The notes under the pieces are model-generated. The model saw only the letters and a program-made list of their open reading frames with translations. It made no database searches and had not been told where the DNA came from. Below are positions 9,817 through 18,349 of a stretch of DNA of 64,000 nucleotides, piece after piece. Made by a program: the position numbers and the translations under genes. How positions within the stretch are numbered: the stretch's first letter is position 1; the number at the start of each line of letters is the position of its first letter. Origin of the DNA: a bacterium 210820-DFI.6.37 (GTDB taxonomy: Bacteria > Bacillota > Clostridia > Peptostreptococcales > Anaerovoracaceae); the NCBI GenBank assembly GCA_020558355.1, contig JAJCKG010000005.1, positions 62,001 to 126,000 on the forward strand, given 5' to 3'.

Positions 9817-9921
9817 TTGTGCTATTTCGGATCTCTTAAAACAGAAGCGCTTTCGGGCTTCTCTCAATCCGGCCGCTTTTCTATCTATCTTATTTGGCCG
9901 ATTTTAAATGCTGTTGCCCTG

Positions 9922-10174
9922 GGCAAGAAGGCAGGGGAATCGTGTAGGGGCCTTAGGTTTTCTTCGGGAAAAGGAGCTTGAAACACCAACCTAGTTTTGG
10001 GCGGTTGTTTCTGTTTTTTAGCGGTTCTGGGCCTGTGAATTGGGCAGATTTTGGATTGTAAGGAGTAAAAAAGGCTTTGGGGAAGAAAAACGGCCCGCAA
10101 AACCAGTTACTTTTTGAAACAATCAGAGGAAAAGGAGATCTTGTTTCTGGTTTTTTCACAAAGCCCTTTTTCCG
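9922..10174 (+). repeat. 253-bp dispersed repeat, copy 2
   Basis: Direct copy of 9307-9559, same orientation, centre-to-centre distance 615 bases, with the inverted GTTAAC element lying between the copies. Most differences are single-base substitutions, many of them transitions. Confidence 0.85.
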
Positions 10175-10340
10175 TAGCGCCCTTGTATTTATGTTTCCTT
10201 TCAAAAAAGCGCCGAATTATGCGGAGATTTAAAGTTTTTCGAAGCGTCGCAGTCTTGTAAATAAATTCAACTCCGAAATATGCTTTAACGATTATGATCA
10301 AAGGCTTTTCTCCAGCTTCAAATGAAGATGCGATTTTTTG

Positions 10341-10400
10341 TATGAAAAATACCGACCTCCGAGCATTAGATTTTTAGTCTAATTTGTGGAGGTCGGTAAA
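10341..10400 (-). terminator. Terminator of the sipW-tasA operon
   Basis: Ten-bp perfect outer stem ACCGACCTCC (10351-10360) with its complement (10388-10397), extended by an inner ATTAGA/TCTAAT pairing; on the minus strand the stem is followed by ATTTTTC. It is placed about 55 bases after the last TasA-like gene. Confidence 0.8.
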
Positions 10401-10454
10401 GCTGCCGGATAATGAATCTATGGATTCTAATATTTAGCTAGGCATACCTGATAA

Positions 10455-11675
10455 TTAATCGTCTTTCACAACGGTATACCAGACATCGCCGTTTTCTTGC
10501 GTTTCGCTTACCACTTTATAGCCCTCAGCTACGAAGTTATCGCTCTCTCCTTCAGGCTCTGTGCCTGTCTTGGAAGGGTCACAGTTTACGAAGGTGCCTC
10601 CGTATACCGTTATCGAGCCGCTAGACTTATCCTTCTTATTCAACACCCAATAAATGCCGTCATATGCTGTATCTGTATAGAAAAATCCATCATTTATTAC
10701 TACATCGCCGCCATTGGAAAATACTACTGAATTTCCGTTTCCATTTTTATCAGGACCTACAGTGTATGTGCCGCCATTAATAATAATTTTACCTTTATTA
10801 GTAACTTCTATAGCATTGTTTGATGAAGAGTTGCTCGTTGTTGCAGAGCCTCCTATAACCTTTCCATCTCCGTTAATTGTAATAACAGTCCCATTTCCGG
10901 TAGCTTTTATAGTATTAAAATATTTGGAATTTGACCTTCCGGTAATTGTTTTACCGTTCAAGTCAATGGTTACGCTTTTCTTATTGATTAAGTAAAACGA
11001 ACTCGCATTGGAGTTTTCCTCATATTCATTGAAATTAATATCATCGCTAAGTACAATGGACTGCCCTTTTCCAAGCGCTGCTTTAGCATCTATCGCGTTA
11101 GCTGTATAAACCGCATCCTTCATTTGATATGCGGCTACCGCATCGGTAAAGCCTTCTTTCTGGATAGCGTAAGCCTTGAATGTCAGTTCTATTCCGGTCT
11201 TAAGTTCGCCAGTTTTCTCGTCCAGCATATCGCTGTTTCCAAGTGCCGCACTGTATGTAACTTCATCGTCTTTAAGGATAGAAACATCTGTGAAGGATTC
11301 GCCCTCGAGTACTACTGCATAATAAACATTACTAAATCCGTCAAGTAGCTTCCACACATCCTTATCTATCTCATAATCTACTAAGCCTTGAGTGTCATCC
11401 GTCACTTCCACGAAAACGTATGCGTCTACCGTATTATCTACCGTAACTTTTGGGTTTTTAGGCTGCGTTGTCCCCGGAACGATGTTGTAGTTATATTTAA
11501 GTTCTTCTCCTTCTGTTTCAGTAAGCGTAACATCTACTTTATTAGTTTCAAAAGTATTTTTAACACTCTCACTGGTTCCCTGCAAATAGGCAAAGGTTCC
11601 GCCGCCTATGAGCAGCAACGCCGCCAACGCCACAGCCAGCCCTGTGGTCAATAATTTCTTTTTCTTCTTTTCCAT
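10455..11675 (-). CDS. TasA/camelysin-like surface protein with beta-helix-like C-terminus (paralogue 3)
   Basis: 406 residues. A lysine-rich start is followed by a hydrophobic helix ending in GGGTFAYLQ, the SipW-type signal sequence. Residues about 35-180 resemble the TasA/CalY fold (VKNTFETN, IVPGT, KVTVDNTVDAYVFVEVTD, TFKAYAIQKEGF). The second half is rich in short beta strands, Asn and Gly (ITINGDGKVIGG, INGGTYTV, VFSNGGDVVIND), typical of parallel beta-helix surface proteins. Expected to be exported, cut by the neighbouring SipW-like peptidase and assembled into matrix fibres; the exact role is inferred. The coding sequence is visibly richer in A+T than neighbouring genes, a sign of separate history. 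Last gene of the operon. Confidence 0.82.
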   Translation of the reverse strand: MEKKKKKLLTTGLAVALAALLLIGGGTFAYLQGTSESVKNTFETNKVDVTLTETEGEELKYNYNIVPGTTQPKNPKVTVDNTVDAYVFVEVTDDTQGLVDYEIDKDVWKLLDGFSNVYYAVVLEGESFTDVSILKDDEVTYSAALGNSDMLDEKTGELKTGIELTFKAYAIQKEGFTDAVAAYQMKDAVYTANAIDAKAALGKGQSIVLSDDINFNEYEENSNASSFYLINKKSVTIDLNGKTITGRSNSKYFNTIKATGNGTVITINGDGKVIGGSATTSNSSSNNAIEVTNKGKIIINGGTYTVGPDKNGNGNSVVFSNGGDVVINDGFFYTDTAYDGIYWVLNKKDKSSGSITVYGGTFVNCDPSKTGTEPEGESDNFVAEGYKVVSETQENGDVWYTVVKDD

Positions 11676-11723
11676 TTTACTTTTCTCCTACAAATATAAA
11701 ATACTATTTATTATCGTTTTATC

Positions 11724-13172
11724 TTATCGCTGAACCGTTCCATTAATCGTAACGTAACCACCGCCATAAATTACATCGTTGTCCTTGATTTTCCCATCAT
11801 ATGTCAGCGTTACACCATTTTCTTCTGTAGTGTTTCCATATGTATAGATAACAGGATATAATACTGAAGTTACAGTCGTATTAGTCAAGGTTACATTTGA
11901 AGGATACTGGTAAGAATTTGTTTTTTTGTTACCAATCGTAATTCCCGCAAGTGGCAACATATTGCCGGTGCCCCAGTCTGTCTCGTCAAAATATCTTACT
12001 GCCCAGTCGTCATTACTAGTATTGGCAATCTTACAATTCTCAATGACAGCCGTTCCGCCTCTGACAACTACTCCATGCATATTCGCATTAACAGTGCACT
12101 TATTCATATTGAGATTACCCGGAACATTTATGAGAACTGCTGTCGGTCCTTCAAAAGTGGAATCGGTAAGATTGATTTCAACATTATAATTATCAACTGT
12201 TGCCGCATTCGTTGCTACGCAATATGAATTCTCTGATTTTACAGTTGAATCAATTACATTTACTTCTGCTGCATCACCTTTCGGATAAATTGTCGCTCCT
12301 TTAGCTTCCATAACTACATTTCTAAGTGTAACAGATGAACCTGTCGTTACATTTATTGAAGAAACATTGGCAGCTGTTCCTTCATATTTTACCGTACCGT
12401 TTTCAAGTACTAAAGTTTTTCCACCTTCTACAGCAGTAGAAGAGTTAGCCGTTGTAGTCAGTGTGTTTCCTCCTAAGTCAATATAAGTTATTTCATTATC
12501 GCTCTGGGGAATTGCTGTACTCAAAGTAATATCATCTTCCAGAGTTATTACTTGATCAGATGTTGCAGTTTTAATAGCATCCGTAAACGCTTCAGTGCTA
12601 TCCACCGTAACAGCTTCTCCATTTAAGTTCAGCCATGCCTGAACAAGGGCGTTTTCAAAGCCCTCTTTCTGGATAGCATAAGCCTTAAATGTCAGCTCTA
12701 TGCCTTTTTTAAGTACTCCGCCCTCTTCCAGCATATCGCTGTTTTTAAGGTCCGCGCTGTATGTAACTTTGTTGTCTTTTAAAACAGCAAATTCTTTTTC
12801 TGTTGCATTTGCCTCTACTTCACGGTAGTATACGTTATCGTATCCATCCAGCAATTTCCAGCCTTCCGCAATGTCATATGTAACCAATTTCTCTGTCGTA
12901 TCCGTCACTTCCACGAAAACATACGCTTCTACCGTATTGTCTACAGTAACTTTCGGGTCTTTAGTTTCCGATGTTCCTGGAATGATGTTGTAAGACTCGC
13001 CTGTCGTTTCAGTAAGGTCAACCTTTACCTGATTCGTGTTAAAAGCGTTTACTACATCACCTGTGGAACTCTGCAAATACGCGAAGGTCCCGCCTCCGAT
13101 CAGCAGCAGCGCCGCTAGGGCTATGGCGAGGCCTGTGGTGGTTAGTTTCTTTTTCTTTGTGTTTGTTTCCAT
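11724..13172 (-). CDS. TasA-like surface protein with parallel beta-helix region (paralogue 2)
   Basis: 482 residues, close paralogue of the next gene downstream over its first 180 residues: same GGGTFAYLQ signal end, VVNAFNTNQVKVDLTET, KVTVDNTVEAYVFVEVTD and TFKAYAIQKEGFENA. From about residue 190 there are repeated short strands (VITLEDDITL, LENGTVKYEG, VTLRNVVMEA, IENCKIAN, VTLTNTTVTS) like a pectate-lyase-type right-handed helix without visible catalytic residues. Likely a cell-surface matrix protein processed by the SipW-like peptidase. A+T-richer than its neighbours. The conserved first part with a variable second part suggests a modular scaffold that shows different outer domains. Confidence 0.82.
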   Translation of the reverse strand: METNTKKKKLTTTGLAIALAALLLIGGGTFAYLQSSTGDVVNAFNTNQVKVDLTETTGESYNIIPGTSETKDPKVTVDNTVEAYVFVEVTDTTEKLVTYDIAEGWKLLDGYDNVYYREVEANATEKEFAVLKDNKVTYSADLKNSDMLEEGGVLKKGIELTFKAYAIQKEGFENALVQAWLNLNGEAVTVDSTEAFTDAIKTATSDQVITLEDDITLSTAIPQSDNEITYIDLGGNTLTTTANSSTAVEGGKTLVLENGTVKYEGTAANVSSINVTTGSSVTLRNVVMEAKGATIYPKGDAAEVNVIDSTVKSENSYCVATNAATVDNYNVEINLTDSTFEGPTAVLINVPGNLNMNKCTVNANMHGVVVRGGTAVIENCKIANTSNDDWAVRYFDETDWGTGNMLPLAGITIGNKKTNSYQYPSNVTLTNTTVTSVLYPVIYTYGNTTEENGVTLTYDGKIKDNDVIYGGGYVTINGTVQR

Positions 13173-13188
13173 CTTTGTCTCCTCTCTC

Positions 13189-13626
13189 TTACTTTTTCTC
13201 TTTCTTTCCCGCGGCTTTCGCCCTGGTCAGTAAAACAGCCACCAATACCAGCAGACTGGCTCCCGCCATGGCGGCCCAGCCTCCCAGGTTAAAGCCATCC
13301 CCGGTTCGCGGCTTTTCGCTTTCTTTCCTTGGCGCTTCGGTTTCCCCCGCCGAAGGCTCTGTCTCCGCGCTCGGCTCCGTGGCTTTCGTAGGCTCTGTCG
13401 GCTCTTCCGGTTTTGTCGGTTCCTCCGGCTCGCTTGGTTTTGTTGGCTTTGTCGGTTCCTCAGTCGCTTCCCCCACAAAGGTGTTGACGCATGTCCCCGA
13501 TGTCACCTGAATATACGCGATCGTCTGCTTTATGGGCTTGATCAGCAAGCAGGCCGTCAAAAGCGCGCACAGTAAGAGGATCTCCAGAAATCGGACAACT
13601 CTGACTCGCTTTTCTGATTTCTCCAT
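13189..13626 (-). CDS. Small Pro/Thr/Glu-rich membrane or wall-linked protein of the TasA operon
   Basis: 145 residues. N-terminal hydrophobic helix (about 11-30), then a short SGTCVNTFVG segment that echoes the region after the cleavage site of the TasA-like proteins. Residues about 54-98 are a low-complexity TKPTKPSEPEEP/TEPT/AETEP spacer. Then KPRTGDGFNLGG, a hydrophobic helix and a basic tail (AKAAGKKEKK), the layout of a sortase-type or simple membrane anchor with a PxTGD motif. I infer a wall-spanning base or anchor for the fibres. No named family recognised. It sits between two TasA-like genes with gaps of 16 and 26 bases. Confidence 0.7.
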   Translation of the reverse strand: MEKSEKRVRVVRFLEILLLCALLTACLLIKPIKQTIAYIQVTSGTCVNTFVGEATEEPTKPTKPSEPEEPTKPEEPTEPTKATEPSAETEPSAGETEAPRKESEKPRTGDGFNLGGWAAMAGASLLVLVAVLLTRAKAAGKKEKK

Positions 13627-13652
13627 TGAAAGCCCTCCTTCCTCTCGCCTTC

Positions 13653-14294
13653 CTACTTAATGGTCACATGGTTGGCTTTCGCGCCTTCCCCAAGGAAATG
13701 GGCTACCGCCAGGTCGATGGCTTTCCCCGAGGTAAGAGCCTCGGTCTGCGCCGCGTACGCCGTTATCGACAGCTTTCTCTCCCCTAGCCCCGCGATCTCT
13801 TCCGCGGTTAACGCACTGGAAACCGTCACCGTCGTAAAGATCGGCTCCAGTACTTTATCTTCCTCCGCTTCCAGCGCGTTTACTCTCGCTTTGTACGCGT
13901 ACACGGTCTTCTCCCCGTCCCGCGCGACTTCCTTCCAGGATTCCGTGTCGTAGTTCATGGTAAACTTGTCGGTCAGGCCGTTTTCCACACAGAGGAACAC
14001 ATAACACTCCTCGCTCCCTTTGAGCACCGTCGGCCTCGGGTCTTTGTCAAGCGTGGCTCCCGCCTTGTACTTGTAGCTGTTGGCCGTTGTTCGGGCCCCC
14101 TCTACTTTTTTCCCATCCGCTCCGACTGGCGCCTCGTCCAGTAAAATCGAAATCGTCCCTCCCGCGAAGGTGTTCACCACCGTCTCGCTCTGGGCCGATA
14201 GCCAGGAAAACGTTGGCCGCGCGGTCAGCGCCAGCAGCAGGGCCACCGCCGCGCAGGCCGCGATCAGTTTTTTTCTTTGTCTCAGGTTACTCAT
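13653..14294 (-). CDS. TasA-like SipW-dependent protein (paralogue 1, short form)
   Basis: 213 residues. Basic start, hydrophobic helix and PTFSWLSAQSETVVNTFAGG, equivalent to the SipW signal end plus the VNTF block of the other paralogues. The remainder (RPTVLKGSEECYVFLCVEN, LSITAYAAQTEA) keeps the TasA-like domain only and has no beta-helix extension. Its start overlaps the sipW stop by eight bases, so the pair is translationally coupled. Could be the core fibre subunit or an accessory anchor like TapA. Confidence 0.78.
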   Translation of the reverse strand: MSNLRQRKKLIAACAAVALLLALTARPTFSWLSAQSETVVNTFAGGTISILLDEAPVGADGKKVEGARTTANSYKYKAGATLDKDPRPTVLKGSEECYVFLCVENGLTDKFTMNYDTESWKEVARDGEKTVYAYKARVNALEAEEDKVLEPIFTTVTVSSALTAEEIAGLGERKLSITAYAAQTEALTSGKAIDLAVAHFLGEGAKANHVTIK

Positions 14295-14832
14295 GGCTTC
14301 TCTCCTTTCTTCTTTTTCTTCTATCCGGTTTCTTCTTTGTCAGATCCCAAATCAAGGACAACAACAGCAGGACCACGATGATCCCGATCATGAGGACTCG
14401 GTTCTCCGCCGCCGTAAGCCGGGCGAAGACCAGGCCCACCCCCGGTACCCCGAAGAGAACCTTTCCCACCAGATTCCCCCACAGCGCCGGCGCGGCGTCC
14501 TCCACGTTATTCGCGTCCCCTTTGGTCGTAAAGGCCCGCTGGCTCTCATCGATGGAGATGACCCGGTGGGTCACCAGCGTCCCCTCCTCGTTCATCACGT
14601 AGGTAATAACATCGCCTTCCTCGATCTTTTCCGGGTCGGTCTCTTTTACGATGACCAGCGCGTTTACCGGGTAAACCGGCGTCATGCTTCCGCTCTCCAC
14701 GTTAAATAGATGGATCCCGATCAGTCGTCCGCCCACCAGCAGGATCGCGATCATAACGATCAGCGCGGTCAAAAACGTCGAGAGAAAATCCGCCGCTCCC
14801 CGAATCGGGCTTTCTTTTTTTGTCTGTTCCAT
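14287..14832 (-). CDS. SipW-like (ER-type) signal peptidase I
   Basis: 181-residue membrane peptidase that removes signal sequences from TasA-family precursors. One N-terminal helix, then ESGSMTPVYPVN with the catalytic Ser, GDVITYV, and TLVTHRVISID where a His replaces the Lys of normal bacterial signal peptidase I, the hallmark of the SipW/ER type; TKGDANN follows. A C-terminal helix and basic tail (KKKPDRRKRRKER) end the protein. First gene of the operon. Only its leader separates it from a promoter about 205 bases upstream. Confidence 0.92.
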   Translation of the reverse strand: MEQTKKESPIRGAADFLSTFLTALIVMIAILLVGGRLIGIHLFNVESGSMTPVYPVNALVIVKETDPEKIEEGDVITYVMNEEGTLVTHRVISIDESQRAFTTKGDANNVEDAAPALWGNLVGKVLFGVPGVGLVFARLTAAENRVLMIGIIVVLLLLSLIWDLTKKKPDRRKRRKERSHE

Positions 14833-14919
14833 TTATCCGGTCCGCTCCTGTCCTGAAAACAACAAAAAACGCTCAAGCGGCATAGGGAGTCCTCCTATGC
14901 CTCTGAGCGTTTTCCTCAT
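14833..14919 (-). CDS. Possible 28-codon leader ORF across the sipW attenuator
   Basis: An ATG at 14919 opens a 28-codon frame that runs through the whole attenuator hairpin and stops with TAA directly adjacent to the sipW ATG. The arrangement would let ribosome movement decide whether the hairpin forms. The ribosome site is poor, so this may be chance; I see no run of one amino-acid codon. Confidence 0.3.
   Translation of the reverse strand: MRKTLRGIGGLPMPLERFLLFSGQERTG
14862..14914 (-). terminator. Attenuator-like hairpin ahead of sipW
   Basis: Two-part stem: AAAACGCTCA with TGAGCGTTTT (outer, 14865-14875 and 14904-14913) and GGCATAGG with CCTATGCC (inner, 14879-14886 and 14894-14901). 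On the minus strand it is followed by a T run (GCGTTTTTTGTTG), as in an intrinsic terminator, and lies between the promoter and sipW. Confidence 0.75.
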
Positions 14920-14974
14920 AACTCGTAAAGGGGTTCTTTTTAAGTTTAAGCGCAAACCAAAAACAACAGTCAGC

Positions 14975-15031
<57 letters not shown>

Positions 15032-15036
15032 TATGG

Positions 15037-15066
15037 ATTATATCGCTTTTGTTCATAAAAAGTAAA
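15037..15066 (-). promoter_or_regulatory. Promoter of the sipW-tasA operon
   Basis: TATAAT (complement 15037-15042) and TTTACT (complement 15061-15066) with an 18-base spacer. The start point would fall at about 15030, at the first unit of the CAGA tract. Confidence 0.65.
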
Positions 15067-15393
15067 CCTTTCGACATTTTTTCATAATTTCTCTACTTTT
15101 TTTCACAAATACTTTATCATAAAAACACAGTTCTGACAATCTTATTTTTCTTTCGACCAGTTATATCTTTCTCCCCTCATAGTTCCAGCCTCGTGATTGC
15201 GCGGTAAGATCTGTTCGCCTACTTGCCTGAGCGCCCTTTGTTTGCGGCGCCAGAGGGCGGACCAGGCCCTGGTGAAATACGCAAAATTGTAAAAAATACC
15301 GCAAAAAAATCGAATTAGTGTTGTGCTTCCAACATCTTTTTTATTTTGACTGTGCTATTATAAGAAAGACATTATGGGGGTATATCGAGATTT
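15067..15393. other. Intergenic region between the tasA operon and the Crp/Fnr-like gene
   Basis: About 330 bases without a gene. It holds an A/T-rich stretch, a GC-rich hairpin around 15231-15275 containing ACCAGGGCCTGGT, and two direct copies of AAATAC(C)GCAAAA at 15275-15286 and 15294-15306, about two helix turns apart, which could be regulator sites. A TGCTATTAT extended -10 lies at about 15352-15360 for the plus-strand gene. Confidence 0.4.
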
Positions 15394-16017
15394 ATGGATT
15401 TTTATGACATTGAATTGATCCGAAAAGCGCCGCTTTTCCAGGGACTTGATACAGCGGCTTTGAAAAAAATTTATTCCGCGCTCTCCCCTTCCGTAAAAAA
15501 CTATCAGAAAAAAGAAATCGTTATGGAACAGGGAGAAATCGTAAATCAGATCGGCATTGTACAGGAAGGCCGCATAACCGGCGTCAAATATCATTATGAC
15601 GGAAGCTCTCAGATCCTGCGCATTATAAAGCCTTTTGAAAGCATCGGACTGGAATCTGTTTCTTCCAGCTATTTTACCAGTCCCTGTTTTTTGGTTGCGG
15701 ATTCCTACTGCAGCGTTGTCTTCTTTACATATGAGGAATTTTTTTCCTCCGATCACATTTCTCCAAGCAACAAGAAAGTTATATGGCGAAACATTCTGAA
15801 CATTCTCGCTGACGAAAACATCCGCATGATGTACAAAATCGACACCCTGTCCAAGCGTACCCTGCGGGAACGGATCACTACATATCTCAGCATCATCCGC
15901 GAAAAGCGGGGAATGGACACCTTTGATATCGGAATGACCCAGTTTCTTTTCTGTACTTCTGTTAATATGTTATTGTACCCGGATGGGAACATTAGAAAGC
16001 TTTCAATCGCCTTCTGA
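15394..16017 (+). CDS. Crp/Fnr-family transcription regulator with degraded DNA-binding end
   Basis: 207 residues. The first 120 match the cyclic-nucleotide-binding-like beta roll (LFQGLD, MEQGEIVNQIGIVQEGRI, LRIIKPFESIGLES), followed by the dimer helix and KIDTLSKRTLRERITTYLSI, the usual lead into the helix-turn-helix. After FDIGMTQ the expected recognition helix (typically a VNRSxLSREL-like block) is not recognisable: the frame reads TSVNMLLYPDGNIRKL and stops. A frameshift or truncation near 15940-15980 is likely. No Fnr cysteines are seen. Divergent to the sipW-tasA operon, so a regulatory link is plausible but unproved. Confidence 0.7.
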   Translation: MDFYDIELIRKAPLFQGLDTAALKKIYSALSPSVKNYQKKEIVMEQGEIVNQIGIVQEGRITGVKYHYDGSSQILRIIKPFESIGLESVSSSYFTSPCFLVADSYCSVVFFTYEEFFSSDHISPSNKKVIWRNILNILADENIRMMYKIDTLSKRTLRERITTYLSIIREKRGMDTFDIGMTQFLFCTSVNMLLYPDGNIRKLSIAF

Positions 16018-16040
16018 CATTTAAAAATAAATAAAACAGA

Positions 16041-16085
16041 AAAACAGCTCCGCATCGGAACCAAGGGCCGAGGCGGAGCTGTTTT
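16041..16085. terminator. Bidirectional terminator
   Basis: Thirteen-bp stem AAAACAGCTCCGC (16041-16053) with its complement (16073-16085), rich in G+C at the base of the loop and A/T at both outer sides. Serves the plus-strand regulator gene and the end of phoU. Confidence 0.85.
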
Positions 16086-16088
16086 TCC

Positions 16089-16742
16089 TTATTCCATGGC
16101 GTAATCCCCTTCCAGGGAAAAGACGGTCTCTTCGCAAATATTCGTAGCGTAATCCGCGATTCGTTCCAGATGAGCCGCGACAAAGGCGAACATAATGGAT
16201 AGCCGGGTGTTTTTTGAGTCGGATACTGCGATGTTCAGCTGTTCTTCATAAATATTCCGAAACAGCTCATCCACCTCTTCATCCGCTTTCCACACCTTGC
16301 GGGCCAGTTTAAGATCCCGTTTCAGAAAAGCCCGGATGGCGTTTTTCACCATGCCCGCGGCCAGCTCCGCCATTCTCGGCAGATCGATCAGCTCTTTATA
16401 GTATTCTTCACGCTCCATGCGCACCGCGTACTTAGCCAGGTCTTCGCAGTGATCGCCGATCCGTTCCAGATCGGTCACCATCTTCATGATGGAAATACAG
16501 TACCTGAGATCGCTGGCCAGAGGGGACTGGGTAGCCAGAAACAAATAGCACTTTTCATTGATCCCATCCTCCATATCATCGATTTCTTCATCGTGATCTA
16601 TGATTTTCCTGGCCAGCTCCATGTCCTTTTCCTTGATAGCCCTTATGGAATCGACGATGGCAGTTTCCACCTGCCGGGTCATCTTTGTCACTAAATCATT
16701 GATTTCGACCAGTTCCTGGTCCATTTTTGGTCTTGGCGCCAT
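16089..16742 (-). CDS. phoU: Phosphate-specific transport regulator PhoU
   Basis: 217 residues, entirely helical, two PhoU repeats with the D/E-rich metal motifs (DHEEIDDMEDGIN, ADEEVDELFRNIYEE) and the ERIGDHCEDLAKY / ERIADYATNICEE repeats. Damps Pst uptake and signals phosphate state to the PhoR/PhoP kinase pair. Last gene of the pst operon, 15 bases after pstB. Confidence 0.95.
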   Translation of the reverse strand: MAPRPKMDQELVEINDLVTKMTRQVETAIVDSIRAIKEKDMELARKIIDHDEEIDDMEDGINEKCYLFLATQSPLASDLRYCISIMKMVTDLERIGDHCEDLAKYAVRMEREEYYKELIDLPRMAELAAGMVKNAIRAFLKRDLKLARKVWKADEEVDELFRNIYEEQLNIAVSDSKNTRLSIMFAFVAAHLERIADYATNICEETVFSLEGDYAME

Positions 16743-16757
16743 TTTTCTTCCTCCTTA

Positions 16758-17522
16758 TCAGCCAAATCGTCCGGTAATATATTCTTCTGTTTTCGGATTG
16801 GATGGATTGGTAAAGATCTTCCGAGTCTCTCCCGTTTCCATGATCTCTCCGCTCAGGAAAAACGCGGTCCGGTCTGAAATTCTTCCCGCCTGCTGCATAT
16901 TATGCGTCACAATAACAATGGTATAGTTTGCGGCCAGCTCCTGAATCAGAGCTTCCACCTTGGAGGTGGCAATTGGATCCAGAGCGGAGGTCGGCTCGTC
17001 CATAAGGATCACTTCCGGTTCCACAGACAGACATCTGGCAATGCACAGCCGCTGGGCCTGGCCGCCGGAAAGTCCCAGCGCGGACTTGCTGAGCCGGTCC
17101 TTTACTTCCTCCCACAGGCCCACTTCCGTCAGAGTCCTCTCTACGATCTGGTCCAGCTTCTTTTTGTCCTTTACTCCGTGAAGCTTTGGCCCGTAAGCGA
17201 GGTTTTCATAAATAGACTTGGGAAACGGGTTGGGCTTTTGAAACACCATGCCCACTTTCGCCCGGAGGCCGATTACATCATAGTCCTTATTATAAAAGTC
17301 CTCTCCGTCAAACAACAGGCTTCCCTGAATCCTGCAGCCCTCCACCAGGTCGTTCATCCGGTTGAGAGATCTGAGAAACGTGGATTTTCCGCAGCCAGAG
17401 GGGCCGATCAAAGCGGTGATGTCATTTTTGTAAATATCGATATTGATTTTTTTCAGCGCCTGGAAGCTTCCATAATACAGATCCATATCCCGGATTTCAA
17501 ATACTTTTTCTCTTTCCATCAT
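16758..17522 (-). CDS. pstB: Phosphate ABC transporter ATPase
   Basis: 254 residues. Walker [11 protein letters not shown]-loop [18 protein letters not shown] (diagnostic for PstB), signature [13 protein letters not shown], Walker [14 protein letters not shown] and a switch His ([10 protein letters not shown]). Energises phosphate import through PstC/PstA. Five bases after pstA. Confidence 0.96.
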   Translation of the reverse strand: MMEREKVFEIRDMDLYYGSFQALKKINIDIYKNDITALIGPSGCGKSTFLRSLNRMNDLVEGCRIQGSLLFDGEDFYNKDYDVIGLRAKVGMVFQKPNPFPKSIYENLAYGPKLHGVKDKKKLDQIVERTLTEVGLWEEVKDRLSKSALGLSGGQAQRLCIARCLSVEPEVILMDEPTSALDPIATSKVEALIQELAANYTIVIVTHNMQQAGRISDRTAFFLSGEIMETGETRKIFTNPSNPKTEEYITGRFG

Positions 17523-17527
17523 GTTTC

Positions 17528-18349
17528 TTACTCCTTTGTCAATCTTCTCCCGATGAAATTTGCCAGCCCGTTGATGATCAGTACAATGATGATCAATAGC
17601 GCCGCTGTCGCATATGTTTTTTCCTCCGATAACCCCTCGGAAGCCAGCATGTACAGGTGAAGGGCCATGGTTCTGGTCGAGTCGAAAACCGAAGTCGGAA
17701 GCCGCATGGAGCCGCCTACAGTCAGCATAACGGCGGCGGTTTCTCCAATGGCCCTTCCCATTCCCAGGATCAGTCCGGTCAGAATTCCCGATTTACAGCA
17801 GGGAAGCACAACCTTCACAACCGTTTCCCACTTTGTGGCCCCCAGAGAAAGGCTTCCCTCCCGGTAAGCCATGGGAACGGTCTTCAGGGATTCCTCCGTG
17901 GAACGGATCAGGGTCGGCAGGATCATCATCGAAAGGGTCAGGCCTCCGGCCAGAACTGACCAGCCCATTTCTAAGAATACGACGAAGAACGCGAAGCCAA
18001 AGAGGCCGAAAATAATCGATGGTATCCCTGCCAGAACCTCTGTAAAAAAGCGGATCGTATTGATGAGCCTTCCTTTTTTCGCGTATTCCGAAAAGTAGAT
18101 GGCCGCCGCTGTTCCAATGGGAGTGGCGATAATAACAGAAACCAGGGTCACATATATGGTTCCGATGATAATGGGGAAAATGCCTCCTTCTCTTCCCATT
18201 AGCTTTGGCGATTGCGTCAGGAATTCCAGTGAAAGGTGGGGAATTCCCCTGATCAGTATAAACCCCAGTATTAAAATCAGCACGCCTAACGTAACCGCCG
18301 CAATGAATCCTACCAGGCCAAAGAAGCCTTTGCTTTTCCAGTCTTTCAT
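17528..18349 (-). CDS. pstA: Phosphate ABC transporter permease PstA
   Basis: 273 residues with six membrane helices and the BPD-type EAA loop ([21 protein letters not shown] region). PstA features: [15 protein letters not shown] in the first loop and [15 protein letters not shown]. Start overlaps the pstC stop by four bases. Confidence 0.95.
   Translation of the reverse strand: MKDWKSKGFFGLVGFIAAVTLGVLILILGFILIRGIPHLSLEFLTQSPKLMGREGGIFPIIIGTIYVTLVSVIIATPIGTAAAIYFSEYAKKGRLINTIRFFTEVLAGIPSIIFGLFGFAFFVVFLEMGWSVLAGGLTLSMMILPTLIRSTEESLKTVPMAYREGSLSLGATKWETVVKVVLPCCKSGILTGLILGMGRAIGETAAVMLTVGGSMRLPTSVFDSTRTMALHLYMLASEGLSEEKTYATAALLIIIVLIINGLANFIGRRLTKE

Larger units (their letters stand above)
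9298..10350. other. Gene-free island packed with repeats
   Basis: About 1.05 kb without a supportable gene. It contains two 253-bp direct repeat copies (9307-9559, 9922-10174), one inverted GTTAAC element (9656-9816) between them, and local hairpins such as GGATAACCTTG paired with its complement at about 9580-9620. The minus strand of each 253-bp copy has two overlapping open frames, but neither has a convincing start with a ribosome site in both copies. From 10175 to 10340 I see nothing recognisable. Confidence 0.7.

Noticed and set aside
9338..10204. Two sets of overlapping open frames on the minus strand of the 253-bp repeats
   Set aside because: Both frames in each copy are open at once, starts differ between copies, no consistent ribosome site, and substitutions do not favour one frame. 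Treated as a repeat, not as genes.
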